From Halichondria panicea (Eukaryota > Porifera > Demospongiae > Suberitida > Halichondriidae): a stretch of 64,000 bases of DNA. A program made the position numbers and the translations under genes. Shown piece after piece: positions 42,201 to 52,715 of the stretch. Position 1 is the first letter of the stretch. Each line of letters opens with the position of its first letter. A model generated the notes under the pieces. It was not told the DNA's origin, did not search any database, and was given only the letters and a program-made list of their open reading frames with translations. The stretch covers positions 86,001 through 150,000 of the forward strand of contig NC_087384.1 of NCBI RefSeq assembly GCF_963675165.1, written 5' to 3'.

Positions 42201-44633
42201 GAAGCATTCGAAAGTAAGCACAGACTACAACGTATGTAATGACTACGTCCTGAGGCATATAATGACGTCTACACGTATGACCAATTAATGGCTTATAAGT
42301 ACTCCACCACTTGCATGTAGCTAGCTGGGGAGGGCTACTCTAGCCTCACTGTATCTATGGCCTGATTCCTGTGCAGGTGTGATAGAGATGTATAGGGACC
42401 AGTCACAGGAAAGAGTGGCGCTCACTCTCATCAGGACGTTGGCTAAGAAGCTACCACTATCTCGACAATACTACGTACGTGCGTACAATACACATACTAT
42501 CAAAATAATATGTTTCACATCTTTACAGCTGGAGGGACTAGCGCTATCAAAGCAGAATAAAACCAAGGTACTGTTGTAGAGACTATTGCATGGGGAAGTG
42601 TGCCATAACCCGAGTATAGATAGATGCAAGTTCTAAGAAACTTCTATTATGACTGTGACATCTTACATATTCATATCTGTGCAGGCTCGACTAGCTCTGG
42701 AGCGCTCCATCGAGTCAGAGGGACACTTTGAGAAGGCAGTTGTTGAGTTAGCAAAACTCTATATTTCAGAGAAGAACATCGCGAAGGCTATAGAAACGTG
42801 CGTGGGTATGATGTGCAATTGTATACTGAGCTCTGGTGATCCAATACTGAGCTCTGGTGATCCAAATTTAATGATTTTCTGATTTTCTGAAAGCTTAGAA
42901 ATAGCCCATTCAGATGTATTCTCAAATTTGGAACGGCCATAATTTCCCTTTTTCAGAAAAAGATCATGGGCTATTATTAGCCCACGATATTTGTCAACCA
43001 CAAAATAGACTTTGATTTTAAGACGCGAGCTCATTGTAAGCTTCCAAAAAATCGTAAAATTAACATTATTGGACGAACAGAACTAAAGTTATGGCCCTTC
43101 AAAGATACTTTATTTTGTTTTATTTAACACCTGCATGGTTTTAATTCCCCATACAATCAACTGAGGATAAACGGCCACAAATTGAATGTGTACACATCCA
43201 GTGCCTACACATGTCCCACGTACATTATCCCCCCCTACAGTTTAACGAGTCAGCTGGAGGTGCGGACAAGTGCCAACCTCCACTGTGAGCTAGGGGACTG
43301 TCTGGTCAAACTGAGCAGACTGCCTGAGGCAGAGGAGCAGTTCAGACTGGCTTTAGGGTTCGTTACACTGAAAACTATATTGGCTTCAGCTTTATTTTAT
43401 TTCTTTATCCTTAGACTGGAGAAAGACCACAAGAGAGCTCGAAAGAATCTTGATACAACAAACCAACTGGTTTCAGGGCATCCAGCATTTTCCAACTTCA
43501 GTGACGATGGAGAATATGTGAGTATAAGTGAGACTATACTATTGAACACTGTATGGAATATTTAGTCGTAGTATAGACCCATACATTGTATACCTCATGT
43601 AGGCATTTGTCCTAATGGTTTTAAAATATGGATTATTAAATAGTTGGTAAGTGTTTATTTGACTGCTGTATACAACATCAAACAGTACCATGTATTCAGA
43701 TGCTTATTTGTTTGTAATAAAACTGGCCAATCTAATTAATATATGAAATATAATATGGGAGCTATTTCTTACTGTACGGTCTTGCAATCTTCCAATAAGG
43801 AGAGAGGGTCAAGTGATTCTCCATTATTATATTGGAATTTATGTTGTATATACATTTACCGGGTGTTTGTTATATTAAGTACTGCCTGTGTACGTTTAGT
43901 GTGCCAGTTCTCGGAAGCACAATGTGAAAGGAAACATGCGCTGATATTTAGTAAACCCTAGCATATTTTATCCACTGGCGCTTGAGCTGTATATCAGAAA
44001 TAGGAATATAACTGTGGCCCTGAGGTGACGTTGTGATACTATGTACTTGTCTGGGATCCAATTGCTAACACTATAATTATTGTGTATGTCCTGTGTGTGT
44101 GTTATATATGTGTACATGTGTGACCCACTGCATGCTCTACTGCACAGGGTGGGGGGAGTGATGAGAGCATACCAGACCTGTCTGGGGAACACTACGACCA
44201 AGAGGTAACATTGCAGCCTAGCTTAGTGTGTGTGGACACTGTGTAAAGGGCTAAGCAGCCATTAAACCTTATAGAACATTTTTAAAACAGTAATTATGCA
44301 TTTTTTTATGGCAATGAAATTTTCTATAATGCCTTTTAGTTTTGACGTCAGTGTTGTTCTGACGAGTGCTTACACAATACGGTATTGCACTAATAAGGTG
44401 TTTTCAAACGTGCAGATGCTTGGATACTAGGCAATTAGCAATTTAATTGTTGTCTCTTTGAGCTTCAATCAGGTGATTTTCCCACACACACATGTATCAC
44501 CGTACAACAGGTGATTTTCCCACACACACATGTATCACCGTACAAGCTGTGTAACTGATGCATGCAATACTTGCTTGTGTGATTTTGATCACATGATTTC
44601 ATGCGTGTTCTATCATTTTTGCAGTGGATTTAA
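39261..44633 (+). CDS. ANAPC7: Anaphase-promoting complex subunit 7
   Basis: Twenty coding exons: 39261-39353, 39419-39541, 39592-39648, 39775-39861, 40030-40112, 40313-40348, 40414-40542, 40626-40678, 40906-40940, 41346-41438, 41512-41706, 41842-41887, 42121-42213, 42377-42474, 42529-42567, 42685-42797, 43241-43357, 43415-43517, 44148-44204, 44625-44633. All phases agree; 552 residues (human about 565-599). It is a TPR scaffold of the APC/C ubiquitin ligase in the arc lamp arm. The N-terminus (LLIANSRPLELCSHGNQFSKVLLSYADSLYSDLQFRRAL) and the TPR array match metazoan APC7. The 35-nt microexon at 40906 was found because the flanking phases clash without it; it supplies AVSKMNFIAQQ. The protein ends in an acidic segment and DQEWI, as expected for the family tail. 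The last coding exon has only two sense codons. AATAAA at 44909. Confidence 0.94.
42832..43110. mobile_element. Palindromic MITE-like element in an ANAPC7 intron
   Basis: It begins with CTGAGCTCTGGTGATCCAA twice, contains TTTTCTGAAAGCTTAGAAAT and ends ATTGGACGAACAGAACTAAA then GTTATGGCCCTTCAAAG. The centre has CATGGGCTATTATTAGCCCA. Same family as 21103-21405. Confidence 0.75.
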
Positions 44634-45453
44634 CGAACTGGACCTCCTGGCAATAGAACTGGAAACTAAACTAACTGTATAATTATCTGAACACACCAAA
44701 TAATACTCTCTATTTCAGTATGCCAGTATGCCTATTTCTACAATCATGTCAATCAATTCTGAGTTTTGTGTATCTGCTGTTTGAGCTGTATAATTAATTC
44801 TGATATGAACATCTGTGAATTGTGCATGTTATCAAGACAACGCTAAGAGTGTACAGGATTTCCTTGTTGGTTTCCCATTGTACAAAGTATTATACTGTAT
44901 ATGCACAGAATAAATAACCTGTAACTATTTTAAGCTGTTACGTGTTTCCATTGCGTACGTAGTTCCAGAAATATGCACGAATGTGATATCACAATACAAC
45001 CCCTTTTCCTTTCAGACTTCAATTTGCTCCCTGCCTGCATGACCTACGTCATTAGGCTGACATTAGTCTAGTACATGCATGTATGGGAAAATATTCTCAT
45101 TTCTAGGGTTATTGCATAATTTGAAGCCTTTGTTTATATGCGGTTGCTTCCTTGTGCTACTTTTTCAGCACATTCCTATCTATGCAGACCTATGTCCAAG
45201 CTAGCTTACATGATAATATTATGATCTAGCAACCTTATAAAGTTCATAAATCTAGCTGAAGCAGTCACACTATGCTTGTTTAGTTTCAGGCACTTTCAAG
45301 CCTATAGTCTATTCATTGATGCTTTCTATACCAGTCCTGCAGTTTCAATAAGCTAGCTATAAATTAGCTCAATTTAGAGCAGTTAGATACATTGTGCAAG
45401 AGGCAGCATAGATCAAAGAGTTGCGGTTTGTAGTGCGGTTTTAGCTGCGCAGT
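44634..45453. other. Intergenic stretch with nothing recognisable
   Basis: 820 bp between ANAPC7 and the next same-strand ORF. It holds the ANAPC7 polyadenylation signal (AATAAA at 44909) and AT-rich sequence; no RNA gene or conserved ORF seen. Confidence 0.6.
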
Positions 45454-47238
45454 ATGGAATTCGACCTCGGAGGAGGAGAAGTAACTTTGCTACAGTTCAC
45501 ACCATTGAATGATAGCTACTCGCAGAGCTATGGATACGGCCAACAACAGATGCCTACATGCACAACTGAAGATGTGGAACTGTATGGTGGAAGCATGCAC
45601 AGTGTCAGTGGTTTCTCTACAACTGGAACTGCAAACTCAATGGAGATGTCTGCAACACCTAGTCCCAACCCTCCACCTGCACCAACAGCTATGCAGCACC
45701 CTGAGTACTATTGCCAAACAGAACAATATGCAATGGAGACCAATTGCCAATCCCCATACAGTTACATGAATCAACAACCAACAACTCAAGGCTACAATGA
45801 CTACATACACTCCCCTCAAGTGGCTAGCCCTGCAGTAAGTGCTGCCACAAGTTATGACAGTCAATCAGTGGACCTAGACAGCCTTGACATGCTCCTAAAC
45901 GATCCAATGGGTGCAGATCTTGGTCCTCAACCAGTACGTCTACCACGCTTAGAAGAAGAGCCTCCACGAACTAAAGAATCTGCTTACTCGAGCTCCACCC
46001 TTTTTTTACCTCATCGAGGCTCCAGCAGAAGCAATCCCCACAGCCCAATTGATATCAGGGTTAAATCAGACACACTAAAATCCTCTAGACGTCACCGGGG
46101 TGTTGTTTCGACAGCCTCTCTGAAGTCATTATCCAAGAGAGTGAGTTCCCCCATCTTTCCTGACTACTCCACCCCCCTTTCCTCCGTCAGTCTCAGCCGA
46201 CATCCTTCAATTACTAGCCTCTGCTCCTCAACCAAATCCGACCCATTCAGTAATGTAACTCCCTCTGTTCGCTCCGATCCTGGACCATATCGAATCCATG
46301 CCAACAACAATGCAGATTCAGCTAGCGAATCACCTTCCGTAATGTCAGCACAAGACTCTCAGAGATTTTTATTCACAAGCTCTGCATCAAGCACAGAGAA
46401 CATTCCAGTCTCAAGTGAGAACTCGAGTCGATCATGCATGGAGATTGCCATGCCAATGAAGCTTGCTCGTAAAATTACTGACCTGGACAAGAAGATAATG
46501 AAATTACAAGCAGACCGATCAAAACTTCTTGAAAAGGCAAAGGTGACCGGACCATTTAATGAGGTTATGAACGTTGATACTCGAATGCTAACTGAGAGAT
46601 CTTCGGAAATAGGACGAATACATTTGTATATTGTGCCTCTAGGCATACACGCCCTGGACGAACCATTGTATGAAGACGCTAATGCAACACTCAGACAAGT
46701 TGGCGGATTGTATTTCGACTATCAATCAGCTGTTGATAGCCTGAGGAGTAATTGCTGCAAGGGCATGGTCCGTCTCCCAGATATAAGCACTTGCTTTGCG
46801 TACATTAAAAGCCTACTAAACGAAAACCAACGACTAAAACTGGGCAATTCCATAGCAGGCTTCTGCAGGATACAGCTGGATCTAGACACGGCCACAGCCT
46901 CAGGCTATGCTGATGGGTCTGTCCCTACAGAGTTTGTAGAATCACTGCGAGTGGCTAATCAAGTTATGCAGTGTGCTCAGCAAATCACTAAAGCATACCC
47001 AACAGTACAGATGCATCTACAGCAAGTAAGACAAACCGCAGCAGCCAAGGCTGACAAATGCGATACAATTTGTCAGAGTCTAGGCATTATTGATAGAGAA
47101 AGAAGGACACAAATAAAGTCTGTTCTGGAGGGCAACTGTACGATAATGAGCTCAGTGGAGAGAGTGTGGCCGCAATATTATCAAGTTGCCACGGAGACAA
47201 TTAAAACTATAACTGAATGTATTCACCCTCCCGCTTGA
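45454..47238 (+). CDS. Intronless orphan with Tyr/Gln-rich N-terminus (594 aa)
   Basis: One uninterrupted ORF from ATG at 45454; I do not recognise the family. Residues about 1-135 are rich in Tyr, Gln, Ser, Asn and Met (NDSYSQSYGYGQQQM, PEYYCQTEQYAM, YSYMNQQPTTQGYNDY), a composition typical of prion-like or transactivation domains. Residues about 150-330 are Ser/Arg-rich and look disordered. From about 330 a regular helical part begins: ARKITDLDKKIMKLQADRSKLLEKAK reads as a short heptad coiled coil, followed by about 220 residues of mixed helix with scattered Cys. No basic region precedes the coiled coil, so it is not a standard bZIP. A role in RNA or transcription regulation is a guess from composition. 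Confidence 0.8.
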   Translation: MEFDLGGGEVTLLQFTPLNDSYSQSYGYGQQQMPTCTTEDVELYGGSMHSVSGFSTTGTANSMEMSATPSPNPPPAPTAMQHPEYYCQTEQYAMETNCQSPYSYMNQQPTTQGYNDYIHSPQVASPAVSAATSYDSQSVDLDSLDMLLNDPMGADLGPQPVRLPRLEEEPPRTKESAYSSSTLFLPHRGSSRSNPHSPIDIRVKSDTLKSSRRHRGVVSTASLKSLSKRVSSPIFPDYSTPLSSVSLSRHPSITSLCSSTKSDPFSNVTPSVRSDPGPYRIHANNNADSASESPSVMSAQDSQRFLFTSSASSTENIPVSSENSSRSCMEIAMPMKLARKITDLDKKIMKLQADRSKLLEKAKVTGPFNEVMNVDTRMLTERSSEIGRIHLYIVPLGIHALDEPLYEDANATLRQVGGLYFDYQSAVDSLRSNCCKGMVRLPDISTCFAYIKSLLNENQRLKLGNSIAGFCRIQLDLDTATASGYADGSVPTEFVESLRVANQVMQCAQQITKAYPTVQMHLQQVRQTAAAKADKCDTICQSLGIIDRERRTQIKSVLEGNCTIMSSVERVWPQYYQVATETIKTITECIHPPA

Positions 47239-47787
47239 TTTATGTTTGTTTAGCTCCAGTTCATAATCAAACCATCTATTCGTTTCATTTTCATAATCAA
47301 ACCATCTATTCCACGTATTAATTTTGTTCATTTCCAACATTACTGCGAGTAATGTATATACACTTGTTATTATTTTTAACATACACAATACAGAACCCAA
47401 TGCAGTGAAGGATTGCAGTTAATAATGAAATGCTTCATTCATATATGCATGCTGTTTCCATGACAAAACACGTACACATGTTAAAGGAATGACCAGTTGT
47501 TAGTGTGTAATTCTTTCAACAGTGATAAACAACACGAGTCACCATACCCAGTAAAGGCATTCAACTATATGAATGAATTCTCTAGCTCAAATCAAACTAC
47601 TGCACTCTACGTAAGATATTTAAGATTCCATTGGAGGCAAATTGTTACTATTAGATGCATCCAGGCTAATTACTATAATACCAACAGTCAAACATCGAAT
47701 AGCACAGAGATCGTATCACCTTGGATGAGTATCTGCTATAGACCATTTGTTTGTAAACAAGCAGAGAAGGAATTGACTGCATGAACT
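47239..47787. other. Intergenic stretch between two orphan ORFs
   Basis: It contains one 22-bp direct duplication (TTCATAATCAAACCATCTAT) near 47261-47310 and an open but unconvincing frame at 47497-47784. Nothing else seen. Confidence 0.5.
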
Positions 47788-48375
47788 ATGTTTCGACGTA
47801 AGCAGAAGAAGGAGATAGAGCTGCTCAGCATAGCAAAGAGAACTGAGGCTGCAAAATCTGCACCCAAAACATCTAGTGAGCTCAAAGCCAGGCGCAGAGC
47901 CGTGCGATCAATGTCGTTTGATCACAACCCAGAGCAGCTACAACCGTTGGAAGAGAAGAAATTTAGTCGGAAGCTGAGTGAACCTCTCCTAGAGGATACG
48001 GACACCTCAATCACATACACACCCCCTTCTGTTCAGGAAGCATCAAGAGCGGATGCAAGGCTTAAACTAATCGATGCTGATTCTGCTCAAGACACTAAAA
48101 ACAAACCAAGCACTGAAGTACACACATCCAGTTACACGATGAAAATAGTGCCTAACGAAAGGACTAATGGTAGTAGGGTGAAGTATAGACACAGCACGTA
48201 CGCCACAAGAGGGGGTGTGCCTAATGCATACCTCGCCCTCTTCAAGAATAGTCACGAGAATTTGTGTGAAGAGGAAGAAGATCTTCAAAGGCTAAAATTT
48301 GATGATTTGCCAGAAGTACAGAGAGACAGAACAAGCACAGAGAACTCAATGTTTGATGTATCATATGAATTATAA
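47788..48375 (+). CDS. Small intronless basic orphan (195 aa)
   Basis: ATG at 47788; not recognised. It is Lys/Arg/Ser/Glu-rich and probably disordered. It starts MFRRKQKKEIELLSIAKRTE. Two stretches resemble kinase or 14-3-3 docking sites: RAVRSMSFDHNP and FSRKLSEPLLED (RxxSxP). No membrane segment, no Cys motif. It follows the 594-aa orphan on the same strand by 550 bp; whether the two share a transcript cannot be told. Coding status rests on ORF length and codon composition alone. Confidence 0.55.
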   Translation: MFRRKQKKEIELLSIAKRTEAAKSAPKTSSELKARRRAVRSMSFDHNPEQLQPLEEKKFSRKLSEPLLEDTDTSITYTPPSVQEASRADARLKLIDADSAQDTKNKPSTEVHTSSYTMKIVPNERTNGSRVKYRHSTYATRGGVPNAYLALFKNSHENLCEEEEDLQRLKFDDLPEVQRDRTSTENSMFDVSYEL

Positions 48376-48556
48376 GTACGTACATACTAACTTGTACACA
48401 CAATCAACCATGCATGTAGACAGTCAATTAAACTATTTTTGCCATTTTTTAGCCCATTTACAGTTCACTATTAATTTTGTGTACAAAATAATTATACCCA
48501 CAAATTCATTACACACGATGAAATTGCATGCTTACCATTAATCCACAAAAGATTGT

Positions 48557-51500
48557 CTAAAAATGTTGTTGGCTAAGTTTATTGTTCAAGTATTGTAATA
48601 TCTGATGCAGCGTGTCTTTGTTCTCTCCCTCCACCCACTCCAGCTCGACACACAGTCCTTTGTCCTCAACGTCAAACGAAGCAGCCTTCCCACCAGGGAC
48701 AATCTTATGGGCTTTATTTGGGCTCAGTTTTCTCTTCTTCTTTGGGGAGTGTTCCATTTCATGGCCGGAAACGAGAGAGCAGATGAATCGCACATGACAT
48801 GGAGTAGACAGAGCTTCCAATTCATACAGAGCTTTATGTTCGGAGTCTCGAATATTTTCATTGATTATAGGAGCCTCCTCATTTGTGCCACCATCAGCAG
48901 AAGAAATTATCACAGCTTCTGTGTGAGTAAAAATCAATGATCCCATTGTAGCTAGCAACATTAATTTGTATCCTCAGCAATCTATGTACAGTACAGGATC
49001 TAATAAATTAACATCACTAGCCAGAGCACGATTTTACTCGCTAAGCACATGCCTTTGTCTTCCTTCCTCTGTCTGTCCAGACACTCAATTAGTCTCCTTC
49101 TTTTCCGTTGATGAGACCAAGTGTTCTTGATACCATGACAACGCAGTCGTACAGTCGAGTCTAACCCTGCCTCCTCGGTAACCTTCATCTGAAGAGAAGT
49201 AATGACATAATATTGTGGACGCTTCCTGTCATACATTGTAACTACTAGTACGATATAAGCTAACATTTAATAGTAATTTCTGTTAGCTTCGTTTAATGAA
49301 CTTACTGCCAGCTCTTTCATTTGCTTCACTAGCCACTCCCTGATCAGCTGTGTTCTCTCTCCACGAGATTTGGATGTGAACAACCCATAGAGAGGTTGTC
49401 GTAAACACAATGGCTTCTCCCTTCTCTTTCTGTTGCTAGTGTTGAGGGCAGCCACCTAACAACATAAGCTCAATTAATCAGACATTGTCCATAATATAAA
49501 AGTACTATAATAATTATAGTACAACACTATAATATGGTATATCAGAGGAGGTCCGACAGGCGCGGTGCAGCTCAAGCAATTAGCCTCTGATTACTCTCAG
49601 CAAACGTACGATGTGGGCGGTGCGTGGGCAGATAATTATTGTTAATTGCCTGAGCTGCACCGCACCTGTCGTACCTCCTCTGATGGTATATGAAGCATTC
49701 TACAAATTTCATAAGAGGATTGCTCCTGTTTCCACGGTAACTATCAGTATACACATGGACATTCTGTGTAGACCTTTTCCTTGAGTGATGAATCAAAGGA
49801 CCAGCCCAGTCCCCACCGCCATGTCCTACCCTGTACGAACTCTGTGCTGGTTACCACGGGAACCTGTGCGTACAAGTAAACGCTTGTGAACAAATACACA
49901 GCTAATTAACATCAATTACTGAAACTCAAAGTCTGCAATTTCTAACATTTGTTGTTGTCTTGAGCGATAATTGGACAACATTGTAGAGGAATCTAGGAGA
50001 GCATACAAGTGCCACAGAGATACAGTTACAGTGCTACGCTGCAGTTCATTAGTCGATGATCAAGACATGTGATGGATTACAGAAGAATGGATGATCTACT
50101 GGAACCATATCTCACTCACGCTGTTCTGTTTGAGTTGTGCCAGTAATGGTTTCAAGCTGCTCTTCTTCCCCAACATGGTTGTATACCACCTACAGAAGCC
50201 GACAAACACAAGCAGACCCAATTACACACTGCAAAGGAACTCGTGTTATACTGACCCTTGTATGCACTTTACACCCAAACAGATACCAATCAATACATGT
50301 ACATGCATGCTGTGCTGCTAGTAGTTCAAGCTTCTCTTTTTGTTAGATCATGTAACATGATACGAACAGCATCTTAATTTTATTAAGTCTCAAAGCTGGG
50401 TTGTCAGAATGACAGTATATAGCAATAGTCTAGTAATGAGGCGAAGTCAAACATTGGAATTGGTAAGAAAAAGTACCCAAACTTCACATGACTCACCTTA
50501 CCCTGTTTTTGAGTTGCAGACTGTCTTGTATGATCCTCCGAGTGAATGCCACCTCACCTCCCTGTGTGATGGCCTCCCCTGGAGAAGCACGGCTGAACGT
50601 CTCTGCAGGGGGTCTACGCCCACTATGAGTGGCCACACCCACTAAACGCTCCTCTGTGTCCTTGAAGAAGGGAGGGTTGCACATACAGAAGGTGTACTGA
50701 GACACAGCTGGGTCCATTGCCTCCATTAGCACAACCTCAGGGGTCACCGCCACCACTGGGGGTAAGAAAGCAAGACAGGGGGTCACTGCACAGGGGTCAC
50801 CTTCACCACTGGGGGTCACTCTACTGTGCTATAACAAGTATTACATGAACATATAATTTTCGAAGCTGTTTTAGAGTGATCATTGTACCAGAATAGCTAG
50901 TACACATGGTTTTATGAAAAACTCGATCAATAGCAGCCTTACAAAGCTCATCACAATGACTATAACGTAAGTACCAAGGATACTGGATACTCTACGCCCG
51001 AATATAGGCAGGTGGTCCAGCGTGTTGTTGTGTACGCTCATAGCTATGGTAAGAATGCCCATCTCTTAGTGGAGGCCATAGACAACACACACTGACACAC
51101 ACACACCTTCAATGAGTGCGTGTATGTTGTCGGCTTTATCAGATTAAGCATTGATGATGATCGTATGACTGCAATAAGAACCAATTCATCTATGATAACA
51201 CATGCATACCACAGGCCTATGACTGGCTACCAGCATGGAGACTGTGAAGGCATGGGGTTTCAGGTATAGATCAGAGGAGGAAACAGGACGGCCATAGTTA
51301 TAACAGATCCAATAATTGGAAGGACTAAGACAGGCAGTCTACAATATAGATTAAGGTGTGTACCTATTAAATTGGACATAAAATAACATTTTTATCATGG
51401 AATTACAAACAGGATGCACTAGTACATTAGACGAAGGCTTCAGTTGTTGCAATGACAAGCGACCCACCTTTGACTTTATGTGTGAGCCCATTTCTAGCCA

Positions 51501-52442
51501 CATTCTCTGTAGCTATAGCCACTGAGTCTTGATCAATATCAGTAGCCAGGAAGCTCCACCCATTCAGCCTCGTACCCAGGAGGGGGTAGATACACGAGGC
51601 ACCTGTCCCTACAAGACACAAGTACATGAATAATATGAGAGTTGATTAGTACCACATGGCTCTACTAAAATATGTCTTATGTTAAATGTGGTGCCACAAG
51701 GACTTTAATTATCTGCGTGATGACAGTCTTCACAATGTTGAATGGCACAAAGTGAGTGGGGGGGGGATCGAGGCTACTTTGTAAACATCTTTGTAAACAG
51801 ATGTCAAAATAAACAAACAACTTTGTTTGTGTACAAAGAGATATGACTTCATCTGTTGCATGATGTGCTAATTTGCCACTTACCAATGTCAATTCCAATC
51901 ACATCAGTAGTGGAGGACGTCTCCACACCCTCACAGCTCATCTCCACGCCCACACCAATTGTCTCCACACTCTCACAGCTCATCTCCACGCCCACACCAT
52001 TTGTCTCCACACTCTCACAGCTCATCTCCACGCCCACACCACTTGTCTCCACACTCTCACAGCTCATCTTCACGCCCACACCACTTGTCTCCACGCCCCC
52101 ACACAGTCCCAACAGATCCTCCACCCAATGAATATAGTTAAGCCGCTGAGGAACAGCTGGTATTAATTTGTCAAGTGGAATATCCACATCCAGACTGAAG
52201 TCCCTGGCCAGGACGGCACATGTCAGCTCTCGGAGGGACGCTGGGTCACTGAAATCAAGCGTGTATGGGAATCTCTTCTCAGTGGGGGATTTCCCTGGGG
52301 GAATTCCCTTTAACGAGGGGGCGGGGTCATCAGCCGTGTGAGTGGACTTGGACTTGTGGATTAGGTAGGGTTTAAGGGAGGGACGGAATTCAGCAAGCTC
52401 TCCAAAATCTGGTTTCGTGTTGTAACGATTTCTTGGATGCAT
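48557..52442 (-). CDS. METTL16: RNA N6-adenosine methyltransferase METTL16
   Basis: Eight exons: 52442-51884, 51608-51468, 50755-50497, 50189-50120, 49863-49774, 49455-49306, 49188-49053, 48918-48557; phases agree, 588 residues (human 562). METTL16 methylates U6 snRNA and MAT2A hairpins using SAM. Visible: start MHPRNRYNTKPDFGELAEFRPSLK; LNYIHWVEDLLG; SAM-binding IDIGTGASCIYPLLG (split by an intron); catalytic CMCNPPFF; RIIQDSLQL; RWYTTMLGKKSSLKPL; STEFVQGRTWRWGLGWSF; the C-terminal RNA-binding region ending ELEWVEGENKDTLHQILQYL, as in vertebrates. Oddities: a four-unit in-frame 42-bp repeat lies just before motif I, and intron 7 uses a GC donor (AAAG before GCATGT). A 144-bp TIR element is in intron 5. 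Duplicated sequence near 50780-50820 copies the exon 3 acceptor. Confidence 0.95.
49541..49684. mobile_element. 144-bp MITE with 43-bp terminal inverted repeats and GGTAT target duplication
   Basis: The left end ATCAGAGGAGGTCCGACAGG and the right end CCTGTCGTACCTCCTCTGAT are inverted repeats continuing inward through GGTGCAGCTCA..GCAATTA. GGTAT flanks both sides (49536-49540, 49685-49689). It lies in METTL16 intron 5. No coding capacity. Confidence 0.9.
51919..52098 (-). repeat. In-frame 42-bp coding minisatellite in METTL16
   Basis: Four full 42-bp units (51919-52086) and a partial one. On the coding strand each encodes a 14-residue variant of MSCESVETSGVGVE. Units differ at single codons (S/N/I, K/E). 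The array lies between LNYIHWVEDLLG and GIDIGTG. Confidence 0.95.
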
Positions 52443-52715
52443 AGCTGCCTGAATAAAAAATATGGTAGTGATATTTATGGGTTATAGGTTTTGGGACAAC
52501 ATCAACGTTGCTACAGACAACCTACTTACCTGAATATTACTCTCTGTTGGCTGTGCTGTGCCTTGAAGGTGAAGAAACTCTTGCTACACTGGGGCCCACA
52601 TGGAGCTGGGGGAATTCCCTGTTAGTGTGCAAACAAGGGGGTGGGGCTAGTATAGTAGTGAAGCCAAGGTGCAAAGAAGCCTGCTCCAAGATCCAGTGGG
52701 ATCCTCTGCTTCACA
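52443..52715. promoter_or_regulatory. Divergent promoter between METTL16 and the 52.7-kb gene
   Basis: 273 bp between start codons. No TATA box identified. Inferred from geometry. Confidence 0.45.

Noticed and set aside
47497-47784. 95-codon open frame upstream of the 195-aa orphan
   Set aside because: No ATG start (first codon is not ATG), no recognisable similarity, and it is in a different frame from the following gene.
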